Positions 15,964 to 23,869 of a stretch of 35,104 bases of DNA are shown piece after piece. Source of the stretch: Bdellovibrionaceae bacterium UBA2316 (lineage in GTDB: Bacteria > Bdellovibrionota > Bdellovibrionia > Bdellovibrionales > Bdellovibrionaceae). A program made the position numbers and the translations under genes. The notes under the pieces were generated by a model. It made no database searches, had not been told where the DNA came from, and saw only the letters and a list, made by a program, of their open reading frames with translations. The stretch lies in assembly GCA_002345205.1 (NCBI GenBank), contig DDVI01000060.1, positions 1-35,104 on the forward strand. Direction: 5' to 3'. The number at the start of each line of letters is the position of its first letter. Position 1 is the first letter of the stretch.

Positions 15964-16545
15964 ATGATGAAAATTCTAAGTCTGATAGTTTTTGTGATCC
16001 TTTTGTCATGGACATGGCATGTTGTACACAGCAGTTCCCCTATTGATTTCGAGACGCACTCGGACATTCAGTCTAAAATGAAAGATCTGATCGAATCGAC
16101 GATCAAGTCCCGCAAGCCAGACACGAAAAGCGTGGAAATCATTAAGATTTGGACACGTGATATCGGTGATCGTAAAATCCAGGCGGACTTTACCTACCGT
16201 TTTATCGAAACAAACCCTCAGAACGAATCTGCGGAGCGCGTGATTGATGGCCAAGCGGTTCTTTTCCGTGATGTTTCGGATAATCCAAGTTTAGATCAAT
16301 GGACCGTTCAATCTTTGGTGACCAAAGGCGATTCTATTTCATTTAATGAAGGTTCAACGGTAAGCCCGGACAATCACGCGCCAGATGAAAACCCATCTAC
16401 GACTCAGTCGCAAACGCCTCCTTCTGAAAATCCGATGACGCCTCCAATGACGCCACCGACGAATGCAAATCCAGCTAATACTCAAGCACCAACGGCTCCT
16501 GCGACTCCAGAACCAAAAAAAGACGCGCCTAAAACAACTCACTAA
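15964..16545 (+). CDS. Secreted or membrane-anchored protein with Pro/Thr-rich tail
   Basis: 193 aa. Residues 4-20 are hydrophobic and form a signal peptide or membrane anchor (MKILSLIVFVILLSW). Residues about 28-130 make a small alpha/beta domain: a helix, then strands containing KSVEIIKIWTRDIG, IQADFTYRF and a final QWTVQSLVTKGDSISF. From about 131 the chain is low-complexity Pro/Thr/Asn/Gln. Family not recognised. It begins the plus-strand operon; the methyltransferase starts 15 nt after its stop. It may be a periplasmic partner of the downstream exporter, but this is only contextual. Confidence 0.75.
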   Translation: MMKILSLIVFVILLSWTWHVVHSSSPIDFETHSDIQSKMKDLIESTIKSRKPDTKSVEIIKIWTRDIGDRKIQADFTYRFIETNPQNESAERVIDGQAVLFRDVSDNPSLDQWTVQSLVTKGDSISFNEGSTVSPDNHAPDENPSTTQSQTPPSENPMTPPMTPPTNANPANTQAPTAPATPEPKKDAPKTTH

Positions 16546-16560
16546 AAAGTTGCTCTTTAA

Positions 16561-17694
16561 ATGAACACTTCAAACACCCCCGACCGTTTCGCCATAGTCG
16601 ATGAAAACGGTTGGATTGTTTTCGACAATCGACAAATCGAAGAAGCCGCTGCGGCCAAAGATTTCTTTACCCAGCTGCACTACTTACCGAACCGCTCATT
16701 CGCCTCAAAGCTTATGGGTGAAAGTGTCATTGTAGAGGCATTTGATGCCCCGTTAATTGTTCAAAGCTTCCGGTTTGATCAAGCCGCTCAAAAAGTAGTC
16801 TTGGTTTTCAATTATAGTTACACGCTAGAAATCACGGCTGGCGCCTTTACCACAGAATTCTTGCCGAAATTCTTTTTGGATCCTTGGGATCGTATTTACG
16901 GTGAAACAAAACAAGAAATTCCATTTTCTTTCTCGAAAACCGCGTATGGAGAATTTTTTGATAGTTTAGATGAATTTGATGATGATTCAGTCGTATTTAA
17001 CGGTCAACGCGTGGATATTCAGCCAATCTGGCAAGATGAAACTCAAGTCGAAAGCGCCGACTGGTGGAATCAGGCCTACACTGGCGAAATCCAAACGGTC
17101 ACTAGTCCCGAACATCAAAAATCGTCCGGTAAATTTGAAGTTAATCCGGGTTGGAATATGGATGCGCCCGCAGAAACATTGAAAGACATGCTTCCGCGAA
17201 TGAAGCTGCCCAAATCACGGGTTTTGATTTTAGGTTGCGGCGACGGCCATGATGCGGCTTTCTTTGCAGCAAACGGGCATAAAGTTACGGCCGTGGATAT
17301 TTCCGAGCATGCGATTGAGCGATCAAAAAAACTTTACGGACATTTGGACAACATTACTTGGGTTCAAGCCGATGTGTTTAAACTACCTGAAAGTTTTAAT
17401 AATGCGTTCGACCTGGTTTATGAATACACGTGTTTTTGCGCAATCAATCCCAAACTTAGAAATAATTTAGTTCAAGTTTGGTCACGATGTCTGCATGAAC
17501 AAGGTCAATTGATGGCCACACTGTTTTGCATGTATAAACGCACGGGCCCCCCGTTTGGTGGCAGCGAGTGGGAATATCGTGAAACGTTGAAAAAACGATT
17601 TCAAACATTGATTTGGTCACGCTGGAGAAAATCAAACCCGCGTCGTCAAGGCCGCGAATTATTTATTCTAGCGCAAAAACGGAAATTATTATGA
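16561..17694 (+). CDS. TPMT-like SAM-dependent methyltransferase with extra N-terminal domain
   Basis: 377 aa. The C-terminal half (about 190-377) is a class I methyltransferase: GWNMDAPAETL, motif I VLILGCGDGHDAAF (from about 221), acidic end of strand 2 TAVDIS, WVQADVF and the YEYTCFCAINP step typical of the thiopurine-methyltransferase-like group. The N-terminal 170 residues form a separate domain I do not recognise. It has strands and a DPWDRIYGE segment and is absent from ordinary TPMT-like enzymes, which are about 200-230 aa. Substrate unknown. The stop overlaps the GNAT start (ATGA). Confidence 0.85.
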   Translation: MNTSNTPDRFAIVDENGWIVFDNRQIEEAAAAKDFFTQLHYLPNRSFASKLMGESVIVEAFDAPLIVQSFRFDQAAQKVVLVFNYSYTLEITAGAFTTEFLPKFFLDPWDRIYGETKQEIPFSFSKTAYGEFFDSLDEFDDDSVVFNGQRVDIQPIWQDETQVESADWWNQAYTGEIQTVTSPEHQKSSGKFEVNPGWNMDAPAETLKDMLPRMKLPKSRVLILGCGDGHDAAFFAANGHKVTAVDISEHAIERSKKLYGHLDNITWVQADVFKLPESFNNAFDLVYEYTCFCAINPKLRNNLVQVWSRCLHEQGQLMATLFCMYKRTGPPFGGSEWEYRETLKKRFQTLIWSRWRKSNPRRQGRELFILAQKRKLL

Positions 17695-18218
17695 GTCTTC
17701 AGTTCTTGTTTGCAGTAGCGGCGGATAGTGCGGCGATTGCGGACTTGGTTAATTCGGCTTACCGAGGCGATTCCTCTACATCAGGCTGGACGACGGAAGC
17801 CCATTTGTTAGATGGTCAACGTACCGATGCTGATGAAATCAAACAGAAAATTGAAGACAGGAATTCGTTTATCTTAACTGCACGTGAAAACCAGGAATTA
17901 ATTGGAAGCTGCGAATTGATTGCTAATGCGGAAACTAGCGAATTGTATTTTGGAATGTTTACGATCAAACCGGTGTTACAGAACAAAGGTTTGGGGAAAG
18001 CGTTTCTAGAGCAGGTTGAAAAGATCGCCAAACAATGGAAGCTTAAAAAAATTAAGATGACGGTTATTACTTTACGAACGGAATTGATTGAATATTATAA
18101 ACGTCGGGGCTTTAAGGTTACTGATGAATATATTCCCTTTCCGACAGAAGAACGTTTCGGTATTCCTAAAGTTAAAGATTTACAGATGGTCTACCTAGTT
18201 AAGGATATACATGAGTAA
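17691..18218 (+). CDS. GNAT-family N-acetyltransferase
   Basis: 175 aa from the ATG at 17691, which overlaps the methyltransferase stop as ATGA. The GNAT core is visible: an N-terminal strand-helix (AVAADSAAIADLVNSAYRG), LIGSCELI, the strand LYFGMFTIKP, acetyl-CoA loop QNKGLGKAFLEQ (QxxGxG) and a C-terminal EYYKRRGFKV helix-strand typical of the family. Cytoplasmic; the acceptor is unknown. It overlaps the ABC ATPase start by 8 bases. Confidence 0.88.
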   Translation: MSLQFLFAVAADSAAIADLVNSAYRGDSSTSGWTTEAHLLDGQRTDADEIKQKIEDRNSFILTARENQELIGSCELIANAETSELYFGMFTIKPVLQNKGLGKAFLEQVEKIAKQWKLKKIKMTVITLRTELIEYYKRRGFKVTDEYIPFPTEERFGIPKVKDLQMVYLVKDIHE

Positions 18219-19188
18219 CGCTATTGAAGTTAAAAATTTGAATCGAGTGTATTATTCCTACCAAAAATCGGTGGGCTTAATGTCGTCGATCAAAGGCTTT
18301 TGGAATAGAAAGCATATCGAAAAATCGGCTCTGTCTGATATTAATTTAACTATACCTGCCGGACAAGTGATCGGACTAGTCGGCGCTAATGGCGCGGGTA
18401 AGACGACGCTGATTAAAATTTTGTCTGGTTTGATTCCCCCAACGAGTGGTGAAATTAAGGTCTTGGGATACAACCCTTTTGAGCGTAAGAACGAATTCTT
18501 GCGTAATATTTCGGTTCTACTGGGACAGAAAAATCAATTGTGGTGGGATATTGCTCCGGTTGATAGCTACCAACTTTTGATGAACATCTATGACTTAGAC
18601 GTAACTAAAACACAGAAAAAAGTAAAAGACTTGGCAGAGATTTTAAATTGCTCACACGTACTAGAAACGCAGTTACGTCGTCTGAGCCTGGGTGAGCGCA
18701 TGAAAATGGAAATTATCGGCTCGTTATTGCATGATCCGCAGATTCTGTTTTTGGATGAGCCCACCATCGGCCTGGATATCGTGGCGCAGACTTCCATTCG
18801 CAATTTCCTTTCGGAATACGTAAAAGAAAAGAAACCGACGATCATTTTAACTAGCCACTATATGGATGATATTTCAAAATTGGCTGATCGGTTGGTCATT
18901 ATTAGTAAAGGGAAACTTTTCTATGATGGATCGATCGATCAATTCACTCAGAATTCCGTTCAAAAAAAACGTCTAAAGATCACGTTTGAAAATCCGGTCG
19001 CTCAATCGGCGCAAATTTCGGATGAAATTCGGCTCATTGCGGGAACCAACACGATTGACCTTGAAGTCGAGCCCAGCAAGATCGCAGATACAATTAATCG
19101 TATTTCACAAAAAGAAGCGATTCAAAATATGTCCATGGAAGAAATTGATTTCGAAGAAACGATTCGCGAATTTTTGAAAAAGGAATAA
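18211..19188 (+). CDS. ABC transporter ATP-binding protein (ABC-2 export type)
   Basis: 325 aa. Walker A GANGAGKTT (58-66), Q-loop Gln106, signature LSLGE (158-162), Walker B ILFLDEP (178-184) and switch His216 are intact, so the ATPase should be active. The ATPase domain ends near 240 and a C-terminal extension of about 85 residues follows. The layout, with two dissimilar ABC-2 permeases next to it, matches the uncharacterised group COG4586 / COG4587 / COG3694. Substrate cannot be read from sequence. Confidence 0.93.
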   Translation: MSNAIEVKNLNRVYYSYQKSVGLMSSIKGFWNRKHIEKSALSDINLTIPAGQVIGLVGANGAGKTTLIKILSGLIPPTSGEIKVLGYNPFERKNEFLRNISVLLGQKNQLWWDIAPVDSYQLLMNIYDLDVTKTQKKVKDLAEILNCSHVLETQLRRLSLGERMKMEIIGSLLHDPQILFLDEPTIGLDIVAQTSIRNFLSEYVKEKKPTIILTSHYMDDISKLADRLVIISKGKLFYDGSIDQFTQNSVQKKRLKITFENPVAQSAQISDEIRLIAGTNTIDLEVEPSKIADTINRISQKEAIQNMSMEEIDFEETIREFLKKE

Positions 19189-19994
19189 TGAGACAGTTCA
19201 TCAAAAGAAATCTAGCTTTTGCACGTCTTGGTATCCAAACTAATTTGGAATATCGTTTCAATTTCTTTATCGATGCCGCTGTACAACCCGCAATGACTGC
19301 GTTGATTGAAATTTTCTTGTGGATCGCCCTGTTTGCAGCCTTGAAGACCGAAACTTTGAATGGATTTACAAAGGAAAGTTACCTTTCCTACGTCATTTGG
19401 TCGTCATTTATCGGGCGTATCGCGATTAGCTGGATGTACGAACATCTGATGATGGATGAAATCGAAACCGGCAGTATTAATGCTATTATTTTGCGTCCGA
19501 TGACGTTCTTTGAATATTATTTAAGCCAACTGCTGGGTTATAAATTAGTGGTGTTCTGTTTTTCCGTTTTGGTTCCGCTCTCCATCGTTTTTTATTATAA
19601 TTTACCGACGGAACTGGGTCGATTGCCGGCTGTGACGTTGATGATTTTTTATTATCTGATTTTTATTCACGCGATGAGTTTTCTGACGGCCTGTTTAGCG
19701 TTCTTTTTAAATCGCGTACGTTCGTTCACACTGGTGAAAAATTTTAGCATCTACATTATGTCGGGCGAACTATTTCCGCTGGATCTGTTGCCGGTATTTT
19801 GGAAAAACATTTTCTTAAAGTTACCATTCTCCTCCGGAGTTTACTTGCCAGTTGGCTACCTAACGGGTCGGGTGGATACGGAACTTTTTCTACAGGGATT
19901 TACAAACATTACCTACGGACTGATGGTCGTATTAACGATTTCCTATTTCGTTTGGAAAAAAGGTTTAGGGAGCTACAGTGGTACAGGTGCTTAG
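19188..19994 (+). CDS. ABC-2 type permease, first subunit
   Basis: 268 aa with about six hydrophobic membrane segments and a short cytoplasmic N-terminus (LAFARLGIQTNLEYRFNFF) typical of ABC2_membrane_6 (DUF990) permeases. The start shares one base with the ATPase stop (TAATG). It would form the membrane channel with the next gene product; likely an exporter. Confidence 0.88.
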   Translation: MRQFIKRNLAFARLGIQTNLEYRFNFFIDAAVQPAMTALIEIFLWIALFAALKTETLNGFTKESYLSYVIWSSFIGRIAISWMYEHLMMDEIETGSINAIILRPMTFFEYYLSQLLGYKLVVFCFSVLVPLSIVFYYNLPTELGRLPAVTLMIFYYLIFIHAMSFLTACLAFFLNRVRSFTLVKNFSIYIMSGELFPLDLLPVFWKNIFLKLPFSSGVYLPVGYLTGRVDTELFLQGFTNITYGLMVVLTISYFVWKKGLGSYSGTGA

Positions 19995-20775
19995 AAAATA
20001 CATTCGACTATTTTCTATTTTGCTGAAAACCAGCTTCATCGCGGATCTAGAATTTCGCGTAAACTTTTCGCTGCGTATTTTCACGGACATCATGTGGTAT
20101 CTGATGCAGGTATTATCGTTTGAAGTTCTGTTCAACTATACGCCTAGCATTGGCGGTTGGGATCGTTACCAAATGCGCGTGTTCCTGGGTGTGTTGTTTG
20201 TCGTAGATTCCCTGTACATGATTTTCGTTCAGGATAACGTGGATCGTTTTGCGGATAAAGTCCGTAAGGGTGAACTTGATTTTATTTTGGCAAAACCGGT
20301 TTCGTCGCAGTTTTTGGTAAGTTTCCAAAAAATCGCTACGGCGAGTTTTGGTAATCTGCTGATCGCGATTGGTTTCTTTGTGTATGCGGTTAGTTTGATT
20401 GAAGACTTTAACTGGTATCGAGTCTTTTGGTTTCTGCTCGTTCTACCGTCTAGCTTCATAGTCGTTTACACGTCTCGATTTTTCTTTACATGCTTGAATC
20501 TGATTTTTGTTAAGTCTGAATCGGTACAGTTCTTATGGTACAACTGTTATAAATTGGGAATGCGTCCTGATTCGATTTACTTCCCATTCATGAAATTTAT
20601 TTTATTGACGGTCTTCCCAATGGCCTTTGTAGCCAGCGTTCCCGCACGAATGTTGCTAGAACCACCAAACGCCCTTTTGATTGTATGGAGTGTTTTGATA
20701 GGACCAATATTTTTATACTTATCACATAAATTCTGGAACTATTGCCTTCGGTATTACGCGAGCGCGAGTAGTTAA
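19978..20775 (+). CDS. ABC-2 type permease, second subunit
   Basis: 265 aa, about six membrane segments, starting with a cytoplasmic helix and LEFRVNFSLRIFTDI, similar in layout to the preceding permease. GTG start at 19978 with GGGAG 5 nt upstream, overlapping the first permease by 17 bases. It completes the ATPase-permease-permease exporter. Last gene of the operon; an A/T-rich imperfect hairpin just past the stop is too weak to call a terminator. Confidence 0.88.
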   Translation: MVQVLRKYIRLFSILLKTSFIADLEFRVNFSLRIFTDIMWYLMQVLSFEVLFNYTPSIGGWDRYQMRVFLGVLFVVDSLYMIFVQDNVDRFADKVRKGELDFILAKPVSSQFLVSFQKIATASFGNLLIAIGFFVYAVSLIEDFNWYRVFWFLLVLPSSFIVVYTSRFFFTCLNLIFVKSESVQFLWYNCYKLGMRPDSIYFPFMKFILLTVFPMAFVASVPARMLLEPPNALLIVWSVLIGPIFLYLSHKFWNYCLRYYASASS

Positions 20776-20891
20776 AAAACCAGCTTAGTTTTTTATAAAG
20801 TTTTATTAGTATCCCAATATTTGTTGTGAAAGATCAGATCCTTCGTTAACCATCGCCCAAACCTGCGATCACATTCTGTCGCTCCGCAAAT

Positions 20892-21074
20892 CTAGTGTCC
20901 TAAAAACCTACATAACTCGATACTTAAAAATCCAGCTAAACATGAGAAAGCCGATACCTTTAACAAATATTTAGTTTCAAGTTTTTTTGTATCTTTATAG
21001 CCTTTTTTATATAAAAGATAAATCATCGGAAAAGCTATAATCCACAGACCTGCATGTATTAATATATTTTCCAA
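20892..21074 (-). CDS. Small two-helix membrane protein
   Basis: 60 aa with two transmembrane segments (about 4-22 and 36-56) separated by a Lys-rich loop (KKGYKDTKKLETK). The TTG start is supported by GGAG 6 nt upstream. It follows the RHS tip fragment on the same strand, which is the place where immunity proteins of RHS toxins are encoded; that role is only positional inference. Family not recognised. Confidence 0.5.
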   Translation of the reverse strand: MENILIHAGLWIIAFPMIYLLYKKGYKDTKKLETKYLLKVSAFSCLAGFLSIELCRFLGH

Positions 21075-21095
21075 TTTCGTCTCCGCATTATTCTA

Positions 21096-21356
21096 TTATT
21101 CAGAACCGATTATATTCTCTAGCCCAGTAGAATCATCAAGATAAATAGGAACCAAAACTGAACCAGCCCCGATAGCTCCGCCAATAATTGCTCCCGCTAT
21201 TGCTGTTACTCCATTTCCTGTGCAAATACCAACTGTCGTTCCCAAACCAAATGCACCTGCTAAGGCTCTTTTCTTTGCATCAGCAATTTCTCTGTCCGTA
21301 GGTTTTCCCAATCCGCTTGGATCCACAAAGTTTACCGGATCCTGCTGAACGCGTCT
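21096..21356 (-). pseudogene. Detached C-terminal tip of an RHS-repeat protein
   Basis: The translated segment reads QQDPVNFVDPSGLG at its 5' end; the NFVDPSGL element is the hallmark that ends the RHS repeat core just before the variable tip domain. Nothing of the core remains: an in-frame TAA lies at 21357-21359, only four codons upstream. The following 70 residues (charged helix, then a Gly/Ala-rich hydrophobic part) would be the variable tip. Translation could start only at the GTG of VDPSG, without a good ribosome site. I read it as a remnant of a larger RHS gene lost by recombination. Confidence 0.65.
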
Positions 21357-21499
21357 TTATAGCTAAAATTGGTGTATTGAAAAAGAGTTCTTACAAAACA
21401 AACTATGTGGCGATCACCGAAAATGATTACACATGGTATACTTATAGCGAACTCGTATCAAAAAAACTAATGCGCGCATTGCCCAATACAAAAAAATAA
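21347..21499 (+). pseudogene. Possible 3' fragment of an unrecognised gene
   Basis: An open plus-strand frame ends with a TAA at 21497-21499 immediately before a hairpin terminator and reads like protein (strand-like KTNYVAITENDYTWYTYSEL). It has no start with a ribosome site, because upstream it runs into the antisense of the RHS tip. It may be the end of a gene truncated at the same junction. Weak evidence. Confidence 0.25.
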
Positions 21500-21520
21500 G
21501 GCCGCATTTTCACGCGGCCT
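21489..21520 (-). terminator. Intrinsic terminator
   Basis: AGGCCGC (21499-21505) and GCGGCCT (21514-21520) form a 7-bp GC-rich stem with an 8-nt loop. The minus-strand transcript continues into TATTTTTTTG, so it terminates the proline-rich gene ending at 21547; on the plus strand the tail is CATTTTC and it may also serve the fragment ending at 21499. Confidence 0.8.
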
Positions 21521-21546
21521 CATTTTCAAACGATCTAATTTAAATC

Positions 21547-22167
21547 TTAGTAACGTCGTTCTAATTCAAACACGATATTATAAATATACGCAGCACCCAT
21601 TACGCTAATACGCAGTGATGAGTAATCACCATAGTAACCTGGGTATAAATATACATCTTGGCCAGATGTGTATTTTGTTTCGATCAAATGCCCGTTGACT
21701 AGCAAGCTCACTGTCGCTGCAGAATCACCAGAAACATCAACGCGGATATTTCGTAAGCGGTAGTTACCGTAGCCATAGCCTAGCAACTGATCTACGTAGA
21801 AGTTTTCGTTGTACACCCAGCGGTTAACATACGATGTTTTGTACTGAGTATAATTAACTGGTGGCGGATAACCCGGTGACGGATAAATGGGTCCTGGGTA
21901 AACTGGGCCCGGATACACTGGGCCTGGATACACTGGTCCCGGATATGGGATCGGTCTTGGTGTTGGACGCGGAGTCGGTCGAGGTGTCGGAGTGGGCCTA
22001 ACGGGAGTCGGTGACCCCGGACGTGGCGTAACTGCCGTTACCTTGTTTGAATCGCCTCCAGGTACTACGTAACCATAGGCAGTTTGAATATTAAGCAATG
22101 ATACTGTCATCATAGCGACAGCCGATACCAATGTTAGTTTCGATGAAATAGCTTTCGTGTTGAACAT
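21547..22167 (-). CDS. Secreted protein with Pro-rich repeats and C-terminal beta domain
   Basis: 206 aa. A signal peptide covers about 1-32 (ending near IQTAYG). Residues about 50-105 are repeats: PTPRP units, then four to five PGPVY units. The last 100 residues are a likely beta-sandwich rich in Tyr and Gly (VDQLLGYGYGNYRLRN...VSLLVNGHLIE...). The Pro-rich stretch should be an extended spacer between cell envelope and the beta domain. Family not recognised; probably an envelope or surface protein. Own terminator downstream. Confidence 0.8.
   Translation of the reverse strand: MFNTKAISSKLTLVSAVAMMTVSLLNIQTAYGYVVPGGDSNKVTAVTPRPGSPTPVRPTPTPRPTPRPTPRPIPYPGPVYPGPVYPGPVYPGPIYPSPGYPPPVNYTQYKTSYVNRWVYNENFYVDQLLGYGYGNYRLRNIRVDVSGDSAATVSLLVNGHLIETKYTSGQDVYLYPGYYGDYSSLRISVMGAAYIYNIVFELERRY
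21880..22010 (-). repeat. 15-bp and 12-bp coding tandem repeats
   Basis: Degenerate 15-bp units encoding PGPVY/PGPIY (about 21880-21944) adjoin 12-bp units encoding PTPR (about 21945-22010). Repeat number may vary between strains by slippage. Confidence 0.7.
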
Positions 22168-22315
22168 GATTCCCCCGTTTTTGGTTCATTTTGACTAAAA
22201 AAATAAATTCGTAAATTTGAAAAGCAAACATCATACCGCATACTTAGGGTCAATTTGCCTCCGACAAAGTCAGGTGGCCTGTTTGGGCGCGAAACAGAAC
22301 GAAGAAAGGGAAATT

Positions 22316-22668
22316 GGTTTTGCTATAAGCCGGATTCTGTCTTGAAACTGAGTCCCTAAACTCACTCTCATGTATGACTATTTATCTGGGAGAAATGTCT
22401 CCATTTCCCTCGAGCGATCTTACCCGGAAGCTCGTCAGAGCCGAACTTAGCGCTTCCCTATTTGATCTTGCTTCGTGCAGAGTTTAGCTGTTTTCACTCC
22501 AGCAGCTCCCTAAAAGACTCCCGTTCCCGTCAATTAGATCAAAGCTCTGGACATTCTCTCTGTTCCACTGTTCCTCGCCTTACGACGGAAGGGCGTTACC
22601 CTTTGCACTGCTCAATGAAGTCCGGACTTTCCTCCCTGCCTTTCGGCAGAGCAATCATCCGCAAAACC
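22316..22668 (-). ncRNA. rnpB: RNase P RNA, bacterial type A
   Basis: The minus strand carries the conserved core in order: GGAGGAAAGTCCGGAC, GGGTAACGCCC, GGAACAGAGAG-type segment, GATCAAATAGGGAAGCGC, GGGTAAGATCGCTCGAG and the 3' signature AGACAGAATCCGGCTTAT. The ends pair as P1, GGTTTTGC (22661-22668) with GCAAAACC (22316-22323), and CTGCCGAAAGGCAG forms a P3-like hairpin. Length about 353 nt fits. This is the catalytic RNA for tRNA 5' maturation. An open frame inside it on the plus strand is spurious. Confidence 0.96.
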
Positions 22669-22674
22669 TTGTTT

Positions 22675-22703
22675 TATCTATCATAAACCATTGGATTTTT
22701 CAA
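22675..22703 (-). promoter_or_regulatory. rnpB promoter
   Basis: On the minus strand TTGAAA (22698-22703), a 17-bp spacer and TAGATA (22675-22680) end 6 bp before the predicted RNase P RNA 5' end, which fits a sigma70-type promoter. Confidence 0.65.
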
Positions 22704-22750
22704 ATTCCTTATGGGATAAGAAATTATTACTAATTTTCAGGGGATTTAAC

Positions 22751-23206
22751 ATGAAATTCACATATGCAATCGCTATCGCTTCTGTCCTTTCTTTCTCAGT
22801 AGGCTTTGCCGCTGAACACGCAGCACCGGCTGCGGCTCCAGCTCATGGCTCTAAAAATGATCCAGGTAAATTATTTCCAAAACCTCAAATGAATAAATCT
22901 AAATCAACTCCACCAAAGAAAACGGAGTTAATTGAGCCCGCATTCCAAGCTCAAGTTCCAGGCACGAGCGTGACTTTAAAATGGAACGCGGTGGATACGG
23001 CTGAAAACTACCATCTACAGGTGGCTACGGATCCAAATTTCAAATGGTTAAAAGTAGACGAAAATTTTGTTAAACGCCCTAGCTACGATGTAACAGGTCT
23101 TGACGCTGGTAAAAAATATTACTGGCGAGTCGCTGCTGTTAAAAATTCGAACGATCCAATGTACATCAAAGGACCTTTCGAAGTTTCTAGTTTTGAAACT
23201 AAGTAA
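22751..23206 (+). CDS. Secreted FN3-like domain protein
   Basis: 151 aa from the ATG at 22751, with AGGGGA 7 nt upstream; a longer reading overlaps the rnpB promoter. Signal peptide 1-20, an Ala/Pro/Lys-rich linker, then one fibronectin type III-like module (about 65-150): VTLKWNAV, the NYHLQVATDPNF strand and GKKYYWRVAAV, the typical FN3 pattern. Likely periplasmic; partner unknown. The nitroreductase gene follows after 12 nt. Confidence 0.82.
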   Translation: MKFTYAIAIASVLSFSVGFAAEHAAPAAAPAHGSKNDPGKLFPKPQMNKSKSTPPKKTELIEPAFQAQVPGTSVTLKWNAVDTAENYHLQVATDPNFKWLKVDENFVKRPSYDVTGLDAGKKYYWRVAAVKNSNDPMYIKGPFEVSSFETK

Positions 23207-23218
23207 TAGGAGCATTTC

Positions 23219-23863
23219 TTGAATCACGATTACGTACTAAAACAACTCTCTTGGCGTTACGCTGTTAAGAAATTTGATCCTACCAAAAAAATCAGCGACA
23301 AGGATTGGGAAATTTTAGAAGAATCGTTACGATTGTCTCCGTCCTCATACGGTTTGCAACCTTGGAAATTCATCGTTGTTCACAACCGAGATATTTTAAA
23401 ACAACTGACCTCATTGTCTTGGGGTCAGTCTCAGATCGAAGATTGCTCTCATTACGTTGTTCTAACGACCAAAGTAAAATTAGACGAAGAATTAATCGAC
23501 AAACACGTAAATAAAACAGCTGAAGTGCGCGGCTTGGACCCTAAACTTCTTGCGGGATTCAAAAAGGTTATGGTTGGCGATTTACTAAATGGCCCACGCA
23601 GTGAAACAATCTATCACTGGGCACAACGTCAGGCCTACATCGCCATGGGTTTTATTATGGAAACGGCGGCGATGTTACACATCGACACCTGCCCTATGGA
23701 GGGCCTTGATCCAAAGGGCTACGACAAAGTTTTAGGTCTTGAAAATTCTGGCTATGCAACAGTCGCGGGTGTGGCGTGCGGTTATCGTCACCCCGAAGAC
23801 AAATACCAGAACATCAAAAAAGTACGTTTCGATAAAGACGACGTATTTACTTACATAAAATAG
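23219..23863 (+). CDS. NAD(P)H nitroreductase, NfsB-like
   Basis: 214 aa, usual size for an FMN-dependent nitroreductase dimer. Signature features: RYAVKKFDPTKKIS at the N-terminus (FMN phosphate Arg), LRLSPSSYGLQPWKFIVV, SQIEDCSHYVVLTT, the central AYIAMGFIMETAAML helix, CPMEGLDP and the final VAGVACGYRHPEDK. TTG start with AGGAG 6 nt upstream. It would reduce nitro- or quinone compounds. The convergent gene ends only 6 bp after it. Confidence 0.92.
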   Translation: MNHDYVLKQLSWRYAVKKFDPTKKISDKDWEILEESLRLSPSSYGLQPWKFIVVHNRDILKQLTSLSWGQSQIEDCSHYVVLTTKVKLDEELIDKHVNKTAEVRGLDPKLLAGFKKVMVGDLLNGPRSETIYHWAQRQAYIAMGFIMETAAMLHIDTCPMEGLDPKGYDKVLGLENSGYATVAGVACGYRHPEDKYQNIKKVRFDKDDVFTYIK

Positions 23864-23869
23864 TTTACG

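Noticed and set aside
20776..20805. AAAAAAC...GTTTTTT pairing after the second permease
   Set aside because: Almost only A-T pairs; too weak to call an intrinsic terminator.
22250..22315. Terminator for rnpB
   Set aside because: A GCC-CC/GG-GGC pairing with an A-A mismatch exists but lacks a T-tract; end formation may rely on processing.
22462..22686. 74-codon plus-strand open frame
   Set aside because: It is antisense to the conserved core of RNase P RNA.
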